Below, in pieces: positions 63,940 to 64,000 of a stretch of 64,000 nucleotides of DNA. The notes beneath the pieces were generated by a model. The model was not told where the DNA came from. It did no database searches and saw only the letters and a program-made list of their open reading frames with translations. Origin of the DNA: Eopsaltria australis (taxonomy: Eukaryota > Chordata > Aves > Passeriformes > Petroicidae); the NCBI GenBank assembly GCA_034509425.1, contig JAVTVJ010000049.1, forward strand, positions 3,226,809 through 3,290,808, in the 5' to 3' direction. The position numbers and the translations under genes were made by a program. Positions within the stretch are counted from its first letter, which is position 1. Every line of letters begins with the position of its first letter.

Positions 63940-64000
63940 GACTATCAAAAGCATCTGGACAATGCTCTCAGGCACATGGTGTGATTCTTAGAGTTGTCCT
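63940..64000 (+). mobile_element. CR1 LINE fragment cut by the window edge
   Basis: The last ~60 bp read TCAAAAGCATCTGGACAATG, CTCTCAGGCACATGGTGTGA and TTCTTAGAGTTGTCCT. This is the CR1 ORF2 tail just before the 3' UTR (FKKHLDNALRHMV-type reading). The terminal signature should follow outside the window. It corresponds to the same part of the element as the minus-strand piece at 42978-43100. Confidence 0.88.

Noticed and set aside
1..64000. CRISPR arrays, tRNA or rRNA genes, operons or integrase-type mobile islands
   Set aside because: None was seen. The sequence has vertebrate features throughout (CR1, ERV LTRs, CpG depletion), so prokaryotic systems are not expected.

Overview
The window looks like non-coding nuclear DNA from a bird. 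It is AT-rich and CpG-poor, and no exon, CpG island, tRNA or rRNA could be identified with confidence. What can be recognised is dispersed retrotransposon debris. It consists almost entirely of CR1 LINE fragments (most 5'-truncated, several ending in the avian CR1 3' signature built on ATTCTATG / TATGATTCT) plus three solo LTR-like segments of endogenous retroviruses. Two of the LTRs resemble the ERVL-type LTR common in Neoaves and passerines, and the third resembles a short avian ERVK-type LTR. A neoavian, plausibly passerine, source is therefore likely. This assignment rests on remembered repeat consensus features, not on a database search.

Layout. 0-5 kb: unassigned DNA and one LTR (about 1149-1455). 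5-10.3 kb: three CR1 pieces, the largest (about 8840-9861) keeping part of the reverse-transcriptase reading frame. 12.7-13.3 kb: an ERVL-type solo LTR with a clear TATA box. 13.3-28 kb: mostly unassigned, with one old CR1 at 19.2-20.2 kb. 28.0-28.7 kb: an ancient, amniote-type CR1 ORF2 segment. 33.5-34.3 kb: an old CR1, preceded by two perfect 12-bp hairpins. 38.2-38.7 kb and 43.0 kb: the only two minus-strand CR1 copies. 47.7-51.1 kb: two degraded CR1 pieces. 54.9-56.5 kb: a compact cluster of two CR1 copies directly abutting head-to-tail, followed by a second ERVL-type LTR. 56.5-64 kb: unassigned DNA with a possible G-quadruplex and a purine run, ending in a CR1 cut by the window edge.

No gene system was found. 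The most informative global signal is orientation. By my count 11 of 13 CR1 pieces and all 3 LTRs lie on the plus strand. That is the pattern expected if the window lies inside a long intron of a gene transcribed from the minus strand, because sense-oriented LINEs and LTRs are selected against in introns. This is an inference. Three short open frames on the minus strand (near 17.1-17.4, 26.1-26.3 and 36.0-36.3 kb) are recorded as weak exon candidates only. All the long open frames checked for resemblance either belong to dead CR1 copies or match no family I recognise.
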